DNA of 64,000 bases from Pseudoalteromonas piratica (GTDB lineage: Bacteria > Pseudomonadota > Gammaproteobacteria > Enterobacterales > Alteromonadaceae). Positions 8,854-17,456 of the stretch are shown here, piece after piece. A program made the translations under genes and the position numbers. Positions within the stretch are counted from its first letter, which is position 1, and each line of letters begins with the position of its first letter. The notes under the pieces were generated by a model that worked only from the letters and a program-made list of their open reading frames with translations, was not told the origin of the DNA and did no database searches. The stretch is from positions 1,550,001 to 1,614,000 of the forward strand of contig NZ_CP009889.1 of NCBI RefSeq assembly GCF_000788395.1, in the 5' to 3' direction.

Positions 8854-11037
8854 ATGGAAATCAAAGTAAATTATCTTGATAACTTGCGCTTAGAAGCGCT
8901 GTTTGACGACTTTAACGTTATTGCCGATCAGCCTATTCGCTATAAAGGCGATGGTAGCGCACCTGGTCCATTCGATTATTTTCTTGCCTCATCTGCGCTG
9001 TGTGCGGCGTATTTTGTAAAGGTGTACTGTAACGCGCGCGATATTCCAACGAACGATATTCGCCTGTCGCAAAACAATATTGTTGACCCTGAAAACCGTT
9101 ACAACCAAATTTTTAAAATTCAGGTAGAGCTGCCAGAGAGCATTTCTGACAAAGACCGTGAAGGTATTTTACGTTCAATCGACCGTTGTACCGTTAAAAA
9201 GGTAATTCAAACAGGCCCAGAGTTTGTTGTAGAAGCGGTTGAAAACCTCGATGAAGACGCACAAGCCATGTTAATGGGTCAGCCTGAGGGCGACACCAAT
9301 ACCATGATTTTAGGTAAAGACTTACCGCTTGAGCAAACCATTCAAAACATGACCAAGATTTTAGAAGACTTGGGTATGAAAATTGAAATCTCATCGTGGC
9401 GTAACATTGTGCCAAACGTATGGTCGCTTCATATTCGCGATGCAGCATCACCAATGTGTTTTACCAATGGTAAAGGCGCAAGCAAAGAAAGCGCGCTGTG
9501 CTCGGCACTTGGCGAATTTATTGAGCGTTTAAACTGTAACTTTTTCTATAACGATCAGTTCTTTGGTGAAGAAATTGCCAATAGCGATTTTGTCCATTAC
9601 CCAAATGAAAAGTGGTTTAAGCCAGGCCCAGAAGACGAGCTACCAAACGAGATTTTAGACGACTACACGCTAGATATTTACGACCCAGAGCAAGAGCTGC
9701 GTGGTTCTAACCTGATTGACACTAACTCAGGAAATGTTGAGCGCGGTATTTGTTCAATTCCGTATACCCGTCATTCAGACGGCGAAACGGTTTATTTCCC
9801 GTCAAATCTGATTGAAAACTTATTTTTAAGTAACGGTATGAGCGCGGGTAACAACCTTGCCGAGGCCAAAGTACAGTGTTTATCGGAGATTTTTGAGCGC
9901 GCGGTAAAACGCCAAATCATCGAGCAAGAAATTGTATTACCAGATGTACCAGAAGACGTACTGAATAAATACCCAAGCATAGTTGCGGGTATTAAAGGGC
10001 TAGAAGAACAAGGCTTCCCTGTCGTCATTAAAGATGCCTCACTTGGCGGCCAGTTCCCAGTAATGTGTGTTACCTTAATGAACCCGAAAACGGGCGGCGT
10101 ATTTGCATCATTTGGTGCGCACCCAAGTTTTGAAGTAGCGCTTGAGCGAAGCCTTACTGAGCTATTACAAGGCCGCAGTTTTGAAGGCTTAAACGATGTA
10201 CCTAAGCCAACTTTTAACTCAATGGCAGTACAAGAGCCAGAAAACTTTGTTGAACACTTTATTGATTCAACAGGCACCATTTCTTGGCGTTTCTTTAGTG
10301 CCAAGTATGATTACGAGTTTGTTGAATGGGATTTCTCTGGCACTAACCAAGAAGAGTGCGATGCCCTATTCGGTATTTTAGAAGACATCGGTAAAGAAGC
10401 ATATGTTGCTGAATTTACTGGCCTTGGTACCGCATGCCGTATTTTAGTACCGGGTTATTCTGAGGTTTACCCAGCAGAAGACTTAATTTGGGATAACACC
10501 AATAAAGCCCTTTTATACCGCGACGATATTTTAAACCTACATTCACTGTCTGACGATGAACTAGCTGATTTAGTTAATCGTTTAGAAGAGAGCGAGCTCG
10601 ATAACTACATTGATATCATTACCCTAATTGGTATTGAATTTGATGAAAACACAGTGTGGGGTCAGCTTACTATTCTAGAGCTTAAGCTATTAATTTACTT
10701 AGCATTAGGCGATTTAGAAGAAGTAAACAACCTCGTTGAAAGCTTCTTACAGTACAACGATAACACCGTTGAACGCGGCCTATTCTACCAAGCGCTGCAC
10801 GCAACACTGCAAGTAGCACTTGATGACGAGCTTGAGTTTGAAGACTACCAGCATAACTTCACGCGCATGTTTGGCGAAGAAGTAATGAATGCGATTATTG
10901 GCTCAATTAATGGCGATGTGCGTTTTTATGGTTTAACACCAACTAACTCACAGCTAGAAGGCCTAGATAAGCACCTGCGCTTAATCGAAAGCTACAAAAA
11001 GCTGCACAGCGCTCGTGCAAAATTAGCAGGCAAGTAA
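8854..11037 (+). CDS. ycaO: OsmC-YcaO fusion protein
   Basis: 727 residues. Residues 1-130 form an OsmC-like domain (GPFDYFLASSALCAAYFVKVYC and DRCTVKKVI, with both family cysteines). Residues about 150-560 are a YcaO domain, with GKGASKESALCSALGEFIERLNC and AEAKVQCLSEIFERAVKR carrying the ATP/Mg-binding glutamates. The remainder is a helical C-terminal region like that of E. coli YcaO. YcaO ATP-dependently activates backbone amides; the E. coli protein has been linked to RimO-dependent modification of ribosomal protein S12. The chromosomal single-gene setting, with no RiPP precursor nearby, fits that housekeeping type. No clear ribosome site precedes the ATG. Confidence 0.92.
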   Translation: MEIKVNYLDNLRLEALFDDFNVIADQPIRYKGDGSAPGPFDYFLASSALCAAYFVKVYCNARDIPTNDIRLSQNNIVDPENRYNQIFKIQVELPESISDKDREGILRSIDRCTVKKVIQTGPEFVVEAVENLDEDAQAMLMGQPEGDTNTMILGKDLPLEQTIQNMTKILEDLGMKIEISSWRNIVPNVWSLHIRDAASPMCFTNGKGASKESALCSALGEFIERLNCNFFYNDQFFGEEIANSDFVHYPNEKWFKPGPEDELPNEILDDYTLDIYDPEQELRGSNLIDTNSGNVERGICSIPYTRHSDGETVYFPSNLIENLFLSNGMSAGNNLAEAKVQCLSEIFERAVKRQIIEQEIVLPDVPEDVLNKYPSIVAGIKGLEEQGFPVVIKDASLGGQFPVMCVTLMNPKTGGVFASFGAHPSFEVALERSLTELLQGRSFEGLNDVPKPTFNSMAVQEPENFVEHFIDSTGTISWRFFSAKYDYEFVEWDFSGTNQEECDALFGILEDIGKEAYVAEFTGLGTACRILVPGYSEVYPAEDLIWDNTNKALLYRDDILNLHSLSDDELADLVNRLEESELDNYIDIITLIGIEFDENTVWGQLTILELKLLIYLALGDLEEVNNLVESFLQYNDNTVERGLFYQALHATLQVALDDELEFEDYQHNFTRMFGEEVMNAIIGSINGDVRFYGLTPTNSQLEGLDKHLRLIESYKKLHSARAKLAGK

Positions 11038-11046
11038 AATAAATTG

Positions 11047-11076
11047 GGGTAAGTCCGTTAGGGCTTACCCATTTTT
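11047..11076 (+). terminator. Intrinsic terminator after ycaO
   Basis: GGGTAAGTCC, loop GTTA, GGGCTTACCC (10-bp stem with one G-T pair), followed by ATTTTT, starting nine bases after the ycaO stop. Confidence 0.85.
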
Positions 11077-11188
11077 ATGGCTATAAAGCCAAGGTTTTTA
11101 TTAAAAAGTGCACTAAGTAAAGGTCTATTGATAACGAAATTACTCACTAGTGCAGTTTTTTAGAAACGACCCCTAGTGTTGTTAAGCA

Positions 11189-11434
11189 CTAAGCAGCCTT
11201 TTCAGCCAACTTGTCCAAGTTAGGCTGTTTTATATCTTCTTTTAGCGCCAATGCACCTAGGTAAATCAAACCAAGTGGTGGCACAATTGAAAGCACAGCG
11301 CCAACTAGCGCAATCACTTTAGGCGAAGTGGTTTTACGTTTACCTAAATAAAAGCTCAAGAAACCAACAAGCGGAACAAAAAGAATAAGCGAATAAAAAA
11401 TTAATTCACCAATCAGTGTGCCATTAATATTCAT
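11189..11434 (-). CDS. Small inner-membrane protein
   Basis: 81 residues with two predicted membrane helices (about 8-29 and 39-62) separated by a basic KRKTTSPK loop, and a charged C-terminus. AAGGAC lies nine bases upstream of the ATG. No family recognised. It is followed by no gene on its strand and shares the region with another small membrane protein upstream, with a 53-base gap. Confidence 0.65.
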   Translation of the reverse strand: MNINGTLIGELIFYSLILFVPLVGFLSFYLGKRKTTSPKVIALVGAVLSIVPPLGLIYLGALALKEDIKQPNLDKLAEKAA

Positions 11435-11487
11435 GTGTAAATGTCCTTATTAACGTCAATATCAATATTTTGGCATAGCCATTTTGC

Positions 11488-11886
11488 TTATGCCGAATCC
11501 TGTTTATGTACTCTATTTGAAGATAACACATTCACCAACAAATAGCCTACATAAAATGCCATAATGAGTGCAAACAAATCAATCAAATACCCATTTCCAC
11601 TTGCAAAGTCACCAAAAGGAAATGAAATTGAAATCGGTGCGATGTGTGGCAACACATTTTTATTGCAAACATGCCTAACACTTTGACTAATAAAAAAGAG
11701 TATTGAAACCACAAGTGCTTTTGCATTAGCAACATAACATCCGTAAGCGCCATATAATGGAATTAACACATACAGTAAACAGCTAAAAACAATGCTTTTT
11801 ATGTGTTCAAGCTCATAAAAAATAACAATGCTTAATCCGATCAAGGCATATAGTGCATGTATTAAGCTGGCAAGTTTAAATTTCAA
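11488..11886 (-). CDS. Membrane protein of unknown function
   Basis: 132 residues, three or four hydrophobic segments (about 7-25, 31-52, 57-72, 100-122). The predicted start is TTG, supported by AAGGAA six bases upstream and by the N-terminal MKFKLASLIHALYAL once initiated. No conserved motif was recognised. It sits 45 bases downstream of a lipoprotein gene on the same strand, so the two could be cotranscribed. Confidence 0.6.
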   Translation of the reverse strand: MKFKLASLIHALYALIGLSIVIFYELEHIKSIVFSCLLYVLIPLYGAYGCYVANAKALVVSILFFISQSVRHVCNKNVLPHIAPISISFPFGDFASGNGYLIDLFALIMAFYVGYLLVNVLSSNRVHKQDSA

Positions 11887-11931
11887 AGTGTTCCTTTTAC
11901 TGATAATGGTTCAGATAAATTGCGTGCATTA

Positions 11932-12660
11932 TTATAAATTCATCCAACGTTGCATCATGTTTTGATCATTGGCGTGTTCTGCTAGCGTTATATTATTCAC
12001 AATGTAAGGCTTTAAAATAGCATAAGCCTCGTCGCGACTTTGGGTTTTAAGCAATAAGTGTCGGTAAGATCGAATTAAATAATAGCGCTGCATAGGTATA
12101 GCGCGGGCGTATTTTAATTTGAAAAGCTGAGCAATGACTTGTTGAGCTCGCCCGTATTCACCATCTTCAATTAATCGATAAAGCCATTGTGTACCAATAT
12201 TTATCGCTGCATTTGCGTCATTACATTGACCACAATGTTCACTTTGCCAGGTCTCATCCATGTAATTTGAGATATAAAACGCATATAAAGGGTTAAATTC
12301 ACGCACTGTGCCGCGCCCTAAAAAGCCCGCCATCTCTTGCACATCATTGCCACGATTTTTCAACATTCGGGCGTAAAGTACTTTAAAGTCACGTTTGTAT
12401 TTATCGATGCCGGTATTTTTATCATGATACGCTTTCATTTCCTCGGGCGTATAATTCATTGGATCCAAATACTTAATTGGCACCGAATGCCACCACTCGG
12501 GCTTTGGTACAGCCACTTCAAATTCCGGCCACGATGGCCAGCTTTTTTGCTGCTCTGCTTCGCGCTCAACAAGCTCTTGATAGCTATCTCCGCAGCCTGT
12601 GGCAACTAACAACCATATGAACGACATTAAAAAAGAAATGAGTAATCGGCTATAGCGCAT
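11932..12660 (-). CDS. Lipoprotein of unknown function
   Basis: 242 residues. The ATG at 12660 has AAGGAT five bases upstream and gives a clean type II signal, MRYSRLLISFLMSFIWLLVATGC, with the lipid-modified Cys at 23; a longer frame to 12699 spoils this. The mature protein has a Pro/Trp-rich start, a CGQCNDANAAINIGTQWLYRLIEDGEYG segment, and helical repeats resembling TPR/SEL1-type scaffolds (DGEYGRAQQVIAQLF, SRDEAYAILKPYI). Function unknown; envelope location expected. Confidence 0.75.
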   Translation of the reverse strand: MRYSRLLISFLMSFIWLLVATGCGDSYQELVEREAEQQKSWPSWPEFEVAVPKPEWWHSVPIKYLDPMNYTPEEMKAYHDKNTGIDKYKRDFKVLYARMLKNRGNDVQEMAGFLGRGTVREFNPLYAFYISNYMDETWQSEHCGQCNDANAAINIGTQWLYRLIEDGEYGRAQQVIAQLFKLKYARAIPMQRYYLIRSYRHLLLKTQSRDEAYAILKPYIVNNITLAEHANDQNMMQRWMNL

Positions 12661-12769
12661 AATAATCCTTGTGATTTCACGAAAAAACACTATTTGCATC
12701 AGTATATAACTTAACTAAGGCCGAGAGCGACTTATCTTTAATACTTCTATAAAGCGATTAGAAAGCGCC

Positions 12770-13876
12770 CTAATTAATGCCTTTCAGGGTATCATCTATG
12801 TGCGATTGCGCTTCTTGGCTCAATTCTGAGTGATACAGCTTTGGTTTAGCTAGTAAGAATCCTTGATAATAATCCGCACGATAGCGCTGCAAAATAGCTA
12901 ATTCTTCTTGGCTTTCAATACCTTCTGCAATCACTTTTGCCCCATTATCATGGGCAAGTTGAATTAAATGCTTAACGATGGTTTGTTTATATGGGTCGCG
13001 ATGTAAATCACGCACTAAATCCATATCGATTTTTACGTAGTCTGGGCGGTATTTGTGCAACATATTCAGCCCCGACCAGCCAGAACCTATGTCGTCTAAT
13101 GCCACACCAAAACCTGCATTGCGATAAAAGTTTAATATTCCACGCATTACCGATTCATCGGTTGCAGTGGTTGTTTCCGTAATTTCAAACACCACATCTT
13201 CAGGGCGAATACCCAGCGCGTTAATGGCCGAAGCCGTTGCCCGTAAACAGTATGATGGATCGTAGATGCTTGAAGGATTGAAGTTAATAAATAATTTTCC
13301 TTGCAGCCCTGACTTTTTAAAATGCGCTACCGCCGAGCGGCGCGCTATCAAATCAAGCGAAAACAATAAATCAGATCCCTCAGCTAATTTAAACGCATGA
13401 GACGGAGGCACAATATTGTTGAACTCGTCTTTAATGCGAAACAACCCCTCATAAGAAAAAGGACGCGTTTCACCATTTTCATCTATTTCAAAAATGGGTT
13501 GAAAATGGGTTTCATATTGGTCATTTTCAATCGATTGAATAATCCACTCACTATTTAGGCGGTTAATAAGCACACTTGCTGGCACGATACGACCAATATC
13601 GCTTAATGTCGGCTCACCGCCCTCTGTGGTGGTAATTTTTGTGGCGTTAAGTTCATTCGGTTCAAATTCACCAAAAAGTCCCAATAAAAAGCGATTCACT
13701 TGATCTTTTTTTACTTTCACATTAATGCAATGTGACTCTGTTTGTGCTGCAGGATAATTGCCATTGCCACAAAAAATAATCGCTTTATTTACGCTTTCAA
13801 AAGTGGGTAAAAACAGCCAGAACGTTGTTTCTGGGAATAAATAATTTTCGATTCTTTCACAATCAGCACAAAACAT
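12770..13876 (-). CDS. EAL domain protein (c-di-GMP phosphodiesterase-like)
   Basis: 368 residues from an ATG with GGAGG six bases upstream. The first 100 residues carry several cysteines (CADC near the N-terminus), suggesting a metal- or redox-sensing region. The EAL domain spans about 120-365: YEGLFR in place of EAL, LFINFNPSS, EITE, LDDIGSGWSGL, YVKIDMDLVR, VIAEGIES and YYQGFLLAKP. The Glu, the DDxGSG pair, the Lys of KID and the EGIES glutamate are kept, so catalysis is possible. It is transcribed alone. Relatives may hydrolyse c-di-GMP or act as blue-light/redox adaptors. Confidence 0.9.
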   Translation of the reverse strand: MFCADCERIENYLFPETTFWLFLPTFESVNKAIIFCGNGNYPAAQTESHCINVKVKKDQVNRFLLGLFGEFEPNELNATKITTTEGGEPTLSDIGRIVPASVLINRLNSEWIIQSIENDQYETHFQPIFEIDENGETRPFSYEGLFRIKDEFNNIVPPSHAFKLAEGSDLLFSLDLIARRSAVAHFKKSGLQGKLFINFNPSSIYDPSYCLRATASAINALGIRPEDVVFEITETTTATDESVMRGILNFYRNAGFGVALDDIGSGWSGLNMLHKYRPDYVKIDMDLVRDLHRDPYKQTIVKHLIQLAHDNGAKVIAEGIESQEELAILQRYRADYYQGFLLAKPKLYHSELSQEAQSHIDDTLKGIN

Positions 13877-13988
13877 CAGCAACCTCCAAGCGTTGTCATT
13901 CTGATGTAATACGAGGCAGGTATTAGGATGGTTTAATAAGTAAGCAATCAGAGAAATGCCAGCAAAAGTATGGGCTTTGCATATAGCT

Positions 13989-14339
13989 TTAAGAGTCGCC
14001 TTTTAAATACACGCCAATTTGCTTGCCTGAATATCTATGATTCTTAAATCCCCCCTGTTTAATCATTGGGAAATCACCCAAAAACTCAACAATAAGCTGT
14101 TGAATTCGCAAAGACTCTGCGTCCATTTCTTTTGGCGCCACAATAAGCGGGGTGATCAGAAAATGCGAAAAGTCCTGTTCGCCATAAACAACTCGATAGC
14201 CCTTTGCCTCAAATGCTTGTTTGACGACACTTATTTTTTTATCGCTGAGCGAGTTTGTATGAAGGTGAATAGTCAGCTTTTCCACTGACGTGCATCCCAC
14301 TAAAACAAGTAATGCAAAATAAGGTAGTGCGTATCTCAT
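13989..14339 (-). CDS. Small lipoprotein of unknown function
   Basis: 116 residues with a type II signal MRYALPYFALLVLVGC (lipobox LVGC, Cys16). The rest is a compact alpha/beta protein (KISVVKQAFEAKGYRVVYGE) that resembles a SPOR/LytR-C-like fold in spacing, but no motif is firm. It lies upstream of the EAL gene on the same strand with a 112-base gap. Confidence 0.65.
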   Translation of the reverse strand: MRYALPYFALLVLVGCTSVEKLTIHLHTNSLSDKKISVVKQAFEAKGYRVVYGEQDFSHFLITPLIVAPKEMDAESLRIQQLIVEFLGDFPMIKQGGFKNHRYSGKQIGVYLKGDS

Positions 14340-14472
14340 CCTTGCTACCGAATCTGTTTTTTAAAAAAGGCAGTAATCGCGCCCCGTCCTTTAATATTTT
14401 TATCAGATAATTAAGTACTCAGCTATGAATAGATATTTCAATACTATGATTTTATTTTGTAGTAGCTCAGAC

Positions 14473-14496
14473 AATAAAAGAGCACCCTTGGGTGCT
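14473..14496 (-). terminator. Intrinsic terminator of the CAT-like gene
   Basis: Read on the minus strand: AGCACCC, loop AA, GGGTGCT, then CTTTTATT, starting four bases after the stop of the acyltransferase gene. Confidence 0.85.
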
Positions 14497-14499
14497 ATG

Positions 14500-15198
14500 T
14501 TATTCGCTTACACTTGTCGCAAGTGTCTTAAACCGTGCTAACAGTTTATCAAGCACAAACGGGTCACTGTTTGCATGATCAAAGCTGATGCTAAGCGGCA
14601 CAAACGGTTCGCCATTTATGATTTTACGTTGACCAAAATAAAATAACGGACGTCCGGTTTTTAACTTATTACGGTGAATTTGAAACGACGAAAACGCCAT
14701 ATTTGGTAAGTTGCCAATAAATGGACACAGTGCCCACACTTCTTGCGACAGCACTTCTAACTTTGCGTCATTGCAATCTACTGATTGACGGTAATAACGC
14801 GCAAACTCTGACCAAGATAATGACGTTACATTTTCTAAAATCACATCTTTAAAGCGCAGATCGCCACCCACTGCAATCGGGCAAAAGATTGGTAGATTGT
14901 CAAAACGGTACCATTTTCCGTTAATATTTCGGGTGGAGAAAATCCATTCACTTTTCAGCGCTTTTGCCAAACACCAAATCAAAAATCCTTGGAATGAAGC
15001 ACCTTCTGCCGACTGATAATAACGCTGATATGTCTCTCTTGCTTTTGCTAAAGGCAAATCAAGGGTGATCGATAAATAAGGGTCGCTCACTAACTGATCA
15101 TCATGAAAATAATCCATCGCCCAACGTTCATAAAACGACAGATCTTGCTCATCCAATAGCTGACCTTGGTATGTGTCTAGTAATGTATTTAGTTGCAT
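14500..15198 (-). CDS. CatA-like O-acyltransferase (chloramphenicol acetyltransferase family)
   Basis: 232 residues. The N-terminal YERWAMDYFHDDQLVSDPYLSITLDL and the segment ASFQGFLIWCLAKAL match the CAT fold, and LSISFDHANSDPFVLD corresponds to the HHxxxDG catalytic motif with the second His and the Asp kept (DHANSDP). The usual DG is DP, so the substrate pocket differs from drug-resistance CATs. GGAGG precedes the ATG. It overlaps the end of the monooxygenase gene by ten bases; coupled expression suggests it acylates a hydroxylated small molecule made by that enzyme, which is inference. Confidence 0.85.
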   Translation of the reverse strand: MQLNTLLDTYQGQLLDEQDLSFYERWAMDYFHDDQLVSDPYLSITLDLPLAKARETYQRYYQSAEGASFQGFLIWCLAKALKSEWIFSTRNINGKWYRFDNLPIFCPIAVGGDLRFKDVILENVTSLSWSEFARYYRQSVDCNDAKLEVLSQEVWALCPFIGNLPNMAFSSFQIHRNKLKTGRPLFYFGQRKIINGEPFVPLSISFDHANSDPFVLDKLLARFKTLATSVSE

Positions 15199-16319
15199 TT
15201 GTCAGCCTCCAGTTCAGTCATCAGTTTGCGCCACGCTTTTACATTTTGCGGCCCTTGTAAGCGAATAAGTGAATTGCGAATAAAACGCCCAAAACGGGAT
15301 TTGCCCAGTTTGGCAAGACGAATAACTTTATTTGATTCAGAAACGACCCAAGTGATTTGTTTTAGACGTTTCGCTTTAAAGTCGGCTAATGCCACATCGA
15401 TGCTATAGGCATTTTGTAAGCAACGAGATAACGTGAGCACGTCGCTTAACGATTGTGCTACGCCTTGCTGTAAACTCGGGGGACAACCATGCAACGCGTC
15501 ACCAATCAGTACACATCGATCGGTATATACTTGTTTCGACATGACCGATTTTAAACTGCCTTGGTGTATCATTTTTGCTGATTCAATTGCATGCAAAACG
15601 GTTGGATGATAATCGGCAAACACTTCACAAATGCTTTTTTTCGGGTCGTTGTAAAGTGCTTTAATATACTGGTTATCTGCCTGACCATAACAGTACACTT
15701 TGTTTTTGCTAATTGGATAAAACATAAATGCATCGGTATTGCCAACAAGATAACTAGGTTGCAAATTATCCGTTGGCATATTCACTAAAAAGCGCCACTG
15801 TGTCACGCCTAAGTCAGTAAGTTCTGGCTCAGCAAAAAGCAGCTCTCGAACACTTGAGTTGATGCCATCGGCACCAATAACTAGATCATAATCAACCACA
15901 GCACCATCATTAAAACGTACAGATTGCGCGCTTTTGTGTTTGCGCACATCAATGACTGAGCGACTAAACTGAATGTGATCTAAAATACCTTCAGCAAGCG
16001 TTTCAATCAGATCTTTACGCGTTAACGCCACAAAGGGCTGGCTGGCTAAAATACCCTCGTTTAGGCTAGCTTTTGCTAACACTTCCCGTTGCTGGGTTTC
16101 AAAGCGAACTTCGTGAACTTGGTGAGCTTTGGCTAAAATAGCCTGTTTTAAACCCAAAACCTCAAGCTGCTGCATCGCATTACCTGGTAAACAAATACCC
16201 GCACCTAGGGTATTTAAACTTAACTGCTTTTCAATAATATCAGCTTCAATTTCTTGACGTTGCAACTCGCGATACATCAATAAACCGGCAATCCCTGCAC
16301 CTACAATTAATACTTTCAT
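15189..16319 (-). CDS. FAD-dependent group A aromatic monooxygenase
   Basis: 376 residues. Residues 1-33 hold the FAD Rossmann motif VLIVGAGIAGLLMYREL ending in an acidic E; LVIGADGINSSVR is the DG motif; CVLIGDALHGCPPSLQQGVAQSLSDV is the GD motif that binds FAD ribose. This places it with salicylate-hydroxylase/UbiH-like NAD(P)H monooxygenases. Substrate unknown. It overlaps the downstream CAT-like gene. An intrinsic terminator lies just upstream, between this pair and the small-gene cluster. Confidence 0.9.
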   Translation of the reverse strand: MKVLIVGAGIAGLLMYRELQRQEIEADIIEKQLSLNTLGAGICLPGNAMQQLEVLGLKQAILAKAHQVHEVRFETQQREVLAKASLNEGILASQPFVALTRKDLIETLAEGILDHIQFSRSVIDVRKHKSAQSVRFNDGAVVDYDLVIGADGINSSVRELLFAEPELTDLGVTQWRFLVNMPTDNLQPSYLVGNTDAFMFYPISKNKVYCYGQADNQYIKALYNDPKKSICEVFADYHPTVLHAIESAKMIHQGSLKSVMSKQVYTDRCVLIGDALHGCPPSLQQGVAQSLSDVLTLSRCLQNAYSIDVALADFKAKRLKQITWVVSESNKVIRLAKLGKSRFGRFIRNSLIRLQGPQNVKAWRKLMTELEADKCN

Positions 16320-16330
16320 GTCTATACCTA

Positions 16331-16353
16331 AAAAAAGCCTCAGTTGAGGCTTT
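16331..16353 (-). terminator. Intrinsic terminator/attenuator upstream of the monooxygenase gene
   Basis: On the minus strand AAAGCCTC, loop AACT, GAGGCTTT then more T's. It ends about 12 bases before the monooxygenase ATG and 33 bases after the stop of the small gene upstream. A second small hairpin (CCTGTTCAAAACAGG) precedes it. Either the two halves are separate transcripts or this is an attenuator. Confidence 0.75.
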
Positions 16354-16385
16354 GGCTGGGGGATCCTGTTTTGAACAGGGAAACT

Positions 16386-16592
16386 TTAATCAACGTCTGA
16401 TTTAAGGGTCGATGCAAATTGCTCAAGCTGATTAGCGAGGCGGATTTGTGCATCAATTTCCATTAATTTCAGAATGTGATCCATCACTTTACTTTTTTCA
16501 GACTGAACACGACCATGCTGCCCTTGCTCGGCAATATATAGGTCTGCACTCTTCGCAACGTCTGTTAGTTTATTTACCATGTTATTTTGCAT
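16386..16592 (-). CDS. Small protein of unknown function (cluster gene 4)
   Basis: 68 residues, helical and charged, beginning MQNNMVNKLTDVAKSADLYIAEQGQHG with a likely coiled coil in VMDHILKLMEIDAQIRLANQLEQFASTL. The ATG at 16592 is favoured by a GTGAGA ribosome site; GTG at 16604 is possible. It overlaps the previous gene by 11 bases. No family recognised. No signal peptide or membrane segment. Confidence 0.65.
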   Translation of the reverse strand: MQNNMVNKLTDVAKSADLYIAEQGQHGRVQSEKSKVMDHILKLMEIDAQIRLANQLEQFASTLKSDVD

Positions 16593-16797
16593 TGTATTTC
16601 TCACTTGCGAGCAGTGAAATGCCGCATTTTAAAATTGAAAAATAGTCGCCATTAAAGGCATCGATAATTTGGTTTACGCGATCTTCACCGTATTGTTGTG
16701 TAATCGTATTAATCACCAGCTGATACATTATTTTTGTTTGCATTGGCGTCAGCTCTTGGCATTGGTGCTGATTAAACGACAGACTTACTTTATGCAT
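16582..16797 (-). CDS. Small protein of unknown function (cluster gene 3)
   Basis: 71 residues beginning MHKVSLSFNQHQCQELTPMQTKIMYQLV. The ATG at 16797 has AAGGGA seven bases upstream and overlaps the previous stop by eight bases, which points to translational coupling. Mostly helical, cytoplasmic, with two cysteines. No family recognised. Confidence 0.65.
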   Translation of the reverse strand: MHKVSLSFNQHQCQELTPMQTKIMYQLVINTITQQYGEDRVNQIIDAFNGDYFSILKCGISLLASEKYNAK

Positions 16798-17173
16798 AAT
16801 GCTGTCCCTTAATAACGCCAATCGCGGGTGAATTTAAAACACTGAATGTCTCAACCAGTTTTTCATTGGTATAAAAAACCGAGCGCGAGAACCAAAAATT
16901 TTTTTCTGTTCCGCGTAAAAATTGCACTAGTTTTTTGATCTTGCTATCACATAGCTTTTCACAATGGCTCAAACTCACTTCTTTGCTATTAATCATAAGC
17001 TTGAGTACTTTATGCCTGTGATAAAATACGTTTAGTTGTGCTTCAAAATGCGTTTGACGAGATAACACCACTTGTGAGTAATCTTCATCAAATAAGCGCT
17101 CCATTAACGCTTGTGTATGCAGTGCAAATTCAGAAACAGACATTCCGGCACCATAAATTTCAGCATTTGGCAT
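16790..17173 (-). CDS. Protein of unknown function (cluster gene 2)
   Basis: 127 residues, starting MPNAEIYGAGMSVSEFALHTQALMERLFDEDYSQVVLSRQTHF. Mixed alpha/beta, basic middle, no signal peptide. It overlaps the upstream gene by 14 bases and the downstream one by eight. No family recognised; its only clue is the tight cluster with a flavin monooxygenase and an acyltransferase further down. Confidence 0.65.
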   Translation of the reverse strand: MPNAEIYGAGMSVSEFALHTQALMERLFDEDYSQVVLSRQTHFEAQLNVFYHRHKVLKLMINSKEVSLSHCEKLCDSKIKKLVQFLRGTEKNFWFSRSVFYTNEKLVETFSVLNSPAIGVIKGQHYA

Positions 17174-17456
17174 AGTGCATCCCCTCTTTAATTACGCGAG
17201 ATAAACAGGCTGAAAATTGCTGTTTTTGCGTTTCAGACGGTATATGCACCCCTTGATTCGAATGTTCTATATTTAGCGCATTCAAACAAAAGTCCTCATC
17301 AAACTGCACCATGACACAATAGTGAAGTCCGGAGTATAAGAAGCATTTTATGGTTAGTTCGTCATGATTGATGACATCCACATCAATACTAACGCTGTCA
17401 TTTTCATAGCTTTTTAACGCTGCTTCAAAACGTCTCGCTGCTTTTTTTATTAACAA
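17160..17456 (-). CDS. Protein of unknown function (cluster gene 1)
   Basis: 98 residues from a probable TTG start with GAGG seven bases upstream. The pattern (basic N-terminal helix, then strands VSIDVDVINHDELTIKCFLY and HYCVMVQFDEDFCLNALNIEH) is compatible with a small chaperone-like alpha/beta fold, but no family could be assigned. It is the first gene of the minus-strand overlapping cluster, so its promoter should lie in the 700-base spacer upstream. Confidence 0.6.
   Translation of the reverse strand: MLIKKAARRFEAALKSYENDSVSIDVDVINHDELTIKCFLYSGLHYCVMVQFDEDFCLNALNIEHSNQGVHIPSETQKQQFSACLSRVIKEGMHYAKC

Noticed and set aside
9792..10304. 170-codon minus-strand frame inside the YcaO gene
   Set aside because: Fully antisense to strongly conserved YcaO coding sequence; Ser/Pro-rich shadow frame.
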